A DNA stretch of 59,217 nucleotides, taken from the NCBI GenBank assembly GCA_030647125.1, contig JAUSKC010000011.1, positions 1 to 59,217 of the forward strand, in the 5' to 3' direction. The translations under genes were made by a program, and so were the position numbers. Below the pieces are notes generated by a model. That model was not told where the DNA came from. It worked only from the letters and a program-made list of their open reading frames with translations, and did no database searches. Of this stretch, positions 57,195 to 59,217 are shown piece by piece. Every line of letters begins with the position of its first letter. The first letter of the stretch is position 1. Source of the stretch: Nanobdellota archaeon. Its GTDB lineage: Archaea > Nanobdellota > Nanobdellia > Pacearchaeales > GW2011-AR1.

Positions 57195-57923
57195 ATGAAA
57201 CTTGTTTTTATTGATGTAAAATATAATGGAGAAGTTAAATTAACAAAAGAGTGTTTACAATATTTGAAAAAATTCAAGAGCGTCGGACTTTTCACAACAA
57301 CACAATTTAATTATAAAATTAACCAAGTCGTAAAACAATTGGAAGAAAACGGAAACATCGTCGTCTCCTCACAGCCAGAAAGAACAAATGCAAAATTCCA
57401 AATCTTAGGTTGTGATATGTACCACGGAAATCTCAAACTCCCAAAAAGAGTCGATGTATTTTTATACGTTGGCGACGGAAGATTCCACCCCAATGCGCTC
57501 TTGTTCCACGAAGAAGATAATAAAACTTTCCGCCAAGTCGTGCTCTTTAATCCAACAAACAACAAAACAGAAATTCTTACAGAAAAAGATGTAAAAAAGG
57601 TCTTTGACAGAAGAACAGCCAACATGAAAAAATTCCTTACTGCAAATTCCATCGGAGTCGTCGTCACAACAAAACCCGGACAAGAACATTTGCATTATGT
57701 AGATAAACTAAAAAAGGCCTTCCCAGAAAAGAAATTCTATCCTTTTATTGCAGACCAAATAAACATTTCAGAGTTCCAAAATTTCAAATGGATTCAATCA
57801 TGGATAAATACAGCATGTCCAAGAATAGGAATGGAAGATGCTGCAGAAATTGAAGAGTCCTTGCTTAATGTTGTTGAAGCTCTGCGATTGGGAAATGGAT
57901 CTTTTAAAAGGAGCAAAGTATAA
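57195..57923 (+). CDS. dph2: Dph2 C-terminal part
   Basis: MKLVFIDVKYN; FQILGCDMYH; YVGDGRFHP; NTACPRIGMED. Confidence 0.82.
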   Translation: MKLVFIDVKYNGEVKLTKECLQYLKKFKSVGLFTTTQFNYKINQVVKQLEENGNIVVSSQPERTNAKFQILGCDMYHGNLKLPKRVDVFLYVGDGRFHPNALLFHEEDNKTFRQVVLFNPTNNKTEILTEKDVKKVFDRRTANMKKFLTANSIGVVVTTKPGQEHLHYVDKLKKAFPEKKFYPFIADQINISEFQNFKWIQSWINTACPRIGMEDAAEIEESLLNVVEALRLGNGSFKRSKV

Positions 57924-57931
57924 AAAATAAA

Positions 57932-58075
57932 ATGGAAAACCTTGAAGAACAAGTTCAATATGCAGAGCCACCAAAGGCCTACGACATGTCAAAATTTACA
58001 AATTATTCTTTAGGCAATTATTCGCATGGTGGTTACCAAATTTGTAAAGGCTGCAGCTTAAATTATCAAAGATAG
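57932..58075 (+). CDS. 47-aa CxxC microprotein (not in ORF track)
   Basis: MENLEEQVQYAEPPKAYDMSKFTNYSLGNYSHGGYQICKGCSLNYQR. Confidence 0.5.
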   Translation: MENLEEQVQYAEPPKAYDMSKFTNYSLGNYSHGGYQICKGCSLNYQR

Positions 58076-58105
58076 GTTTAAAAAATTCTTTTCATTCTAA
58101 CTATT

Positions 58106-59053
58106 ATGGCAAAAGAGAAATATGACTTTATTATTATCGGTGGTGGCGGAACTGGTTTAGCGGCAGGAATGTACGCTGCGCGTTTAGGTCTTAAAACTTT
58201 AATTCTTGGTTATACTCACGGTTCTGAATTTCCCATAGGAGGAGTCATAACAACAACAAATATCGTCGAGAACTATCCTGGATTCAAGAAAATTTCCGGA
58301 GAAGATCTGGCAAAAAAACTGGAAGAACACGCGCGGGACTACGAACTTGTAACAATAAAACAAGAATTAGTCGAGTCCGTCAGAAAATCTGGGAAGATAT
58401 TCCTCCTTAAAACAAAAAAAGAAGAATATGAAAGTCGTACCATACTATTTGCAACCGGAACAAAATGGAAAAAATTAGAAGTTCCTGGCGCATTGGACTT
58501 TGAAAATGCAGGAGTAAATTATTGCGCATTATGTGATGGCCCATTATTCAAAAATAAAACTGTTGCTATTGTAGGCGGCTCTGACTCTGCAGCAAAGGAT
58601 GCTCTAGTTTTAGGCGAGCACGCAAAAAAGGTCTATGTAATTTCCCGTAGCACATTGCATCCCGAACCAATAAACATGGAAAGAATAAAAGCAAATAAAA
58701 AAATAGAAGTTATAGAAGGCAATGAAGTCAAAGAAGTTGAAGGTGACAAAGTTGTTACAGGAGTAATTTTAGACAAGCATTACAAAGGACAAAAAGAGCT
58801 CGCTGTAGATGGACTTTTTGTAGCAATCGGCCATATTGTTCTTTCTGAATTAGCAGAGAAATTAGGTGTTAAAGTTGACAAAAAGAAAGAGATAATAATT
58901 AACCATAAAACGTCCGAGACAAATGTTCCAGGGGTATTTGCCGCAGGCGATGTCACCGATAAACCTTTCAAACAATTAATAACTGGAGTTGCAGATGGTT
59001 GCACTGCAGCGTATTCCGCCTACGAATACATAAGCAAAGAAAAAATCAAATAA
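58106..59053 (+). CDS. trxB: Thioredoxin-reductase-like FAD/NAD(P) oxidoreductase
   Basis: FIIIGGGGTGLAAGMYAARLGL; YCALCDGPLF (CxxC); VAIVGGSDSAAKDAL; GVFAAGDVTDK. Confidence 0.93.
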   Translation: MAKEKYDFIIIGGGGTGLAAGMYAARLGLKTLILGYTHGSEFPIGGVITTTNIVENYPGFKKISGEDLAKKLEEHARDYELVTIKQELVESVRKSGKIFLLKTKKEEYESRTILFATGTKWKKLEVPGALDFENAGVNYCALCDGPLFKNKTVAIVGGSDSAAKDALVLGEHAKKVYVISRSTLHPEPINMERIKANKKIEVIEGNEVKEVEGDKVVTGVILDKHYKGQKELAVDGLFVAIGHIVLSELAEKLGVKVDKKKEIIINHKTSETNVPGVFAAGDVTDKPFKQLITGVADGCTAAYSAYEYISKEKIK

Positions 59054-59097
59054 ATAACTTTTTATACTTCTCGCCCAGGATAATTCTATGAAAAGAA

Positions 59098-59217
59098 TAA
59101 AATCAGACCACGGCGATAAAACAATCAACGAGCCAGATGAAATGAAATCCACGCTTGAGGATTTAGGTGTCCCTTTCTCTTGTGAAGATGGAGTTTGTGG
59201 AACATGTTTAATTGAAA
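59098..59217 (+). CDS. [2Fe-2S] ferredoxin, 3' truncated by window end
   Basis: MKRIKSDHGDKTINEPDEMKSTLEDLGVPFSCEDGVCGTCLIE; CxxxxCxxC. Confidence 0.85.

Overview
This 59 kb AT-rich, gene-dense window is chromosomal DNA of an archaeon. Evidence: thermosome, Rpo7, Spt4-like protein, eL33, uL16, eS24, eS31, archaeal-type GluRS, Dph2/Dph6, intron-containing tRNAs and TATA/BRE promoters. Small compact genes and many uncharacterised membrane or secreted proteins suggest a DPANN-like lineage, but this is inference. I saw no CRISPR array, rRNA operon or transposase. Five tRNAs were recognised: Tyr(GTA), Val(TAC) and Gly(GCC) with long introns, His(GTG), and intronless Trp(CCA). Main observations: (1) the tRNA-Val and tRNA-Gly introns are homologous, sharing a near-identical 24-nt block and a two-hairpin fold with one covarying pair, which looks like a mobile or functional intron RNA. 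(2) An unannotated, strongly structured region with its own BRE/TATA box lies at about 42.45-42.74 kb and is a candidate ncRNA. (3) Dph2 is split into two ORFs, with its Fe-S cysteines distributed over both, next to a CxxC microprotein, a thioredoxin-reductase-like flavoprotein and a [2Fe-2S] ferredoxin; Dph6 elsewhere overlaps a class-I glutamine amidotransferase. (4) The Spt4-like protein has lost its zinc-ribbon cysteines. (5) GluRS stops at the start of its anticodon-binding domain. (6) An AbrB antitoxin overlaps a short HicA-like ORF that faces a HicB-like ORF. All homology calls are from recognition of motifs; no searches were run.
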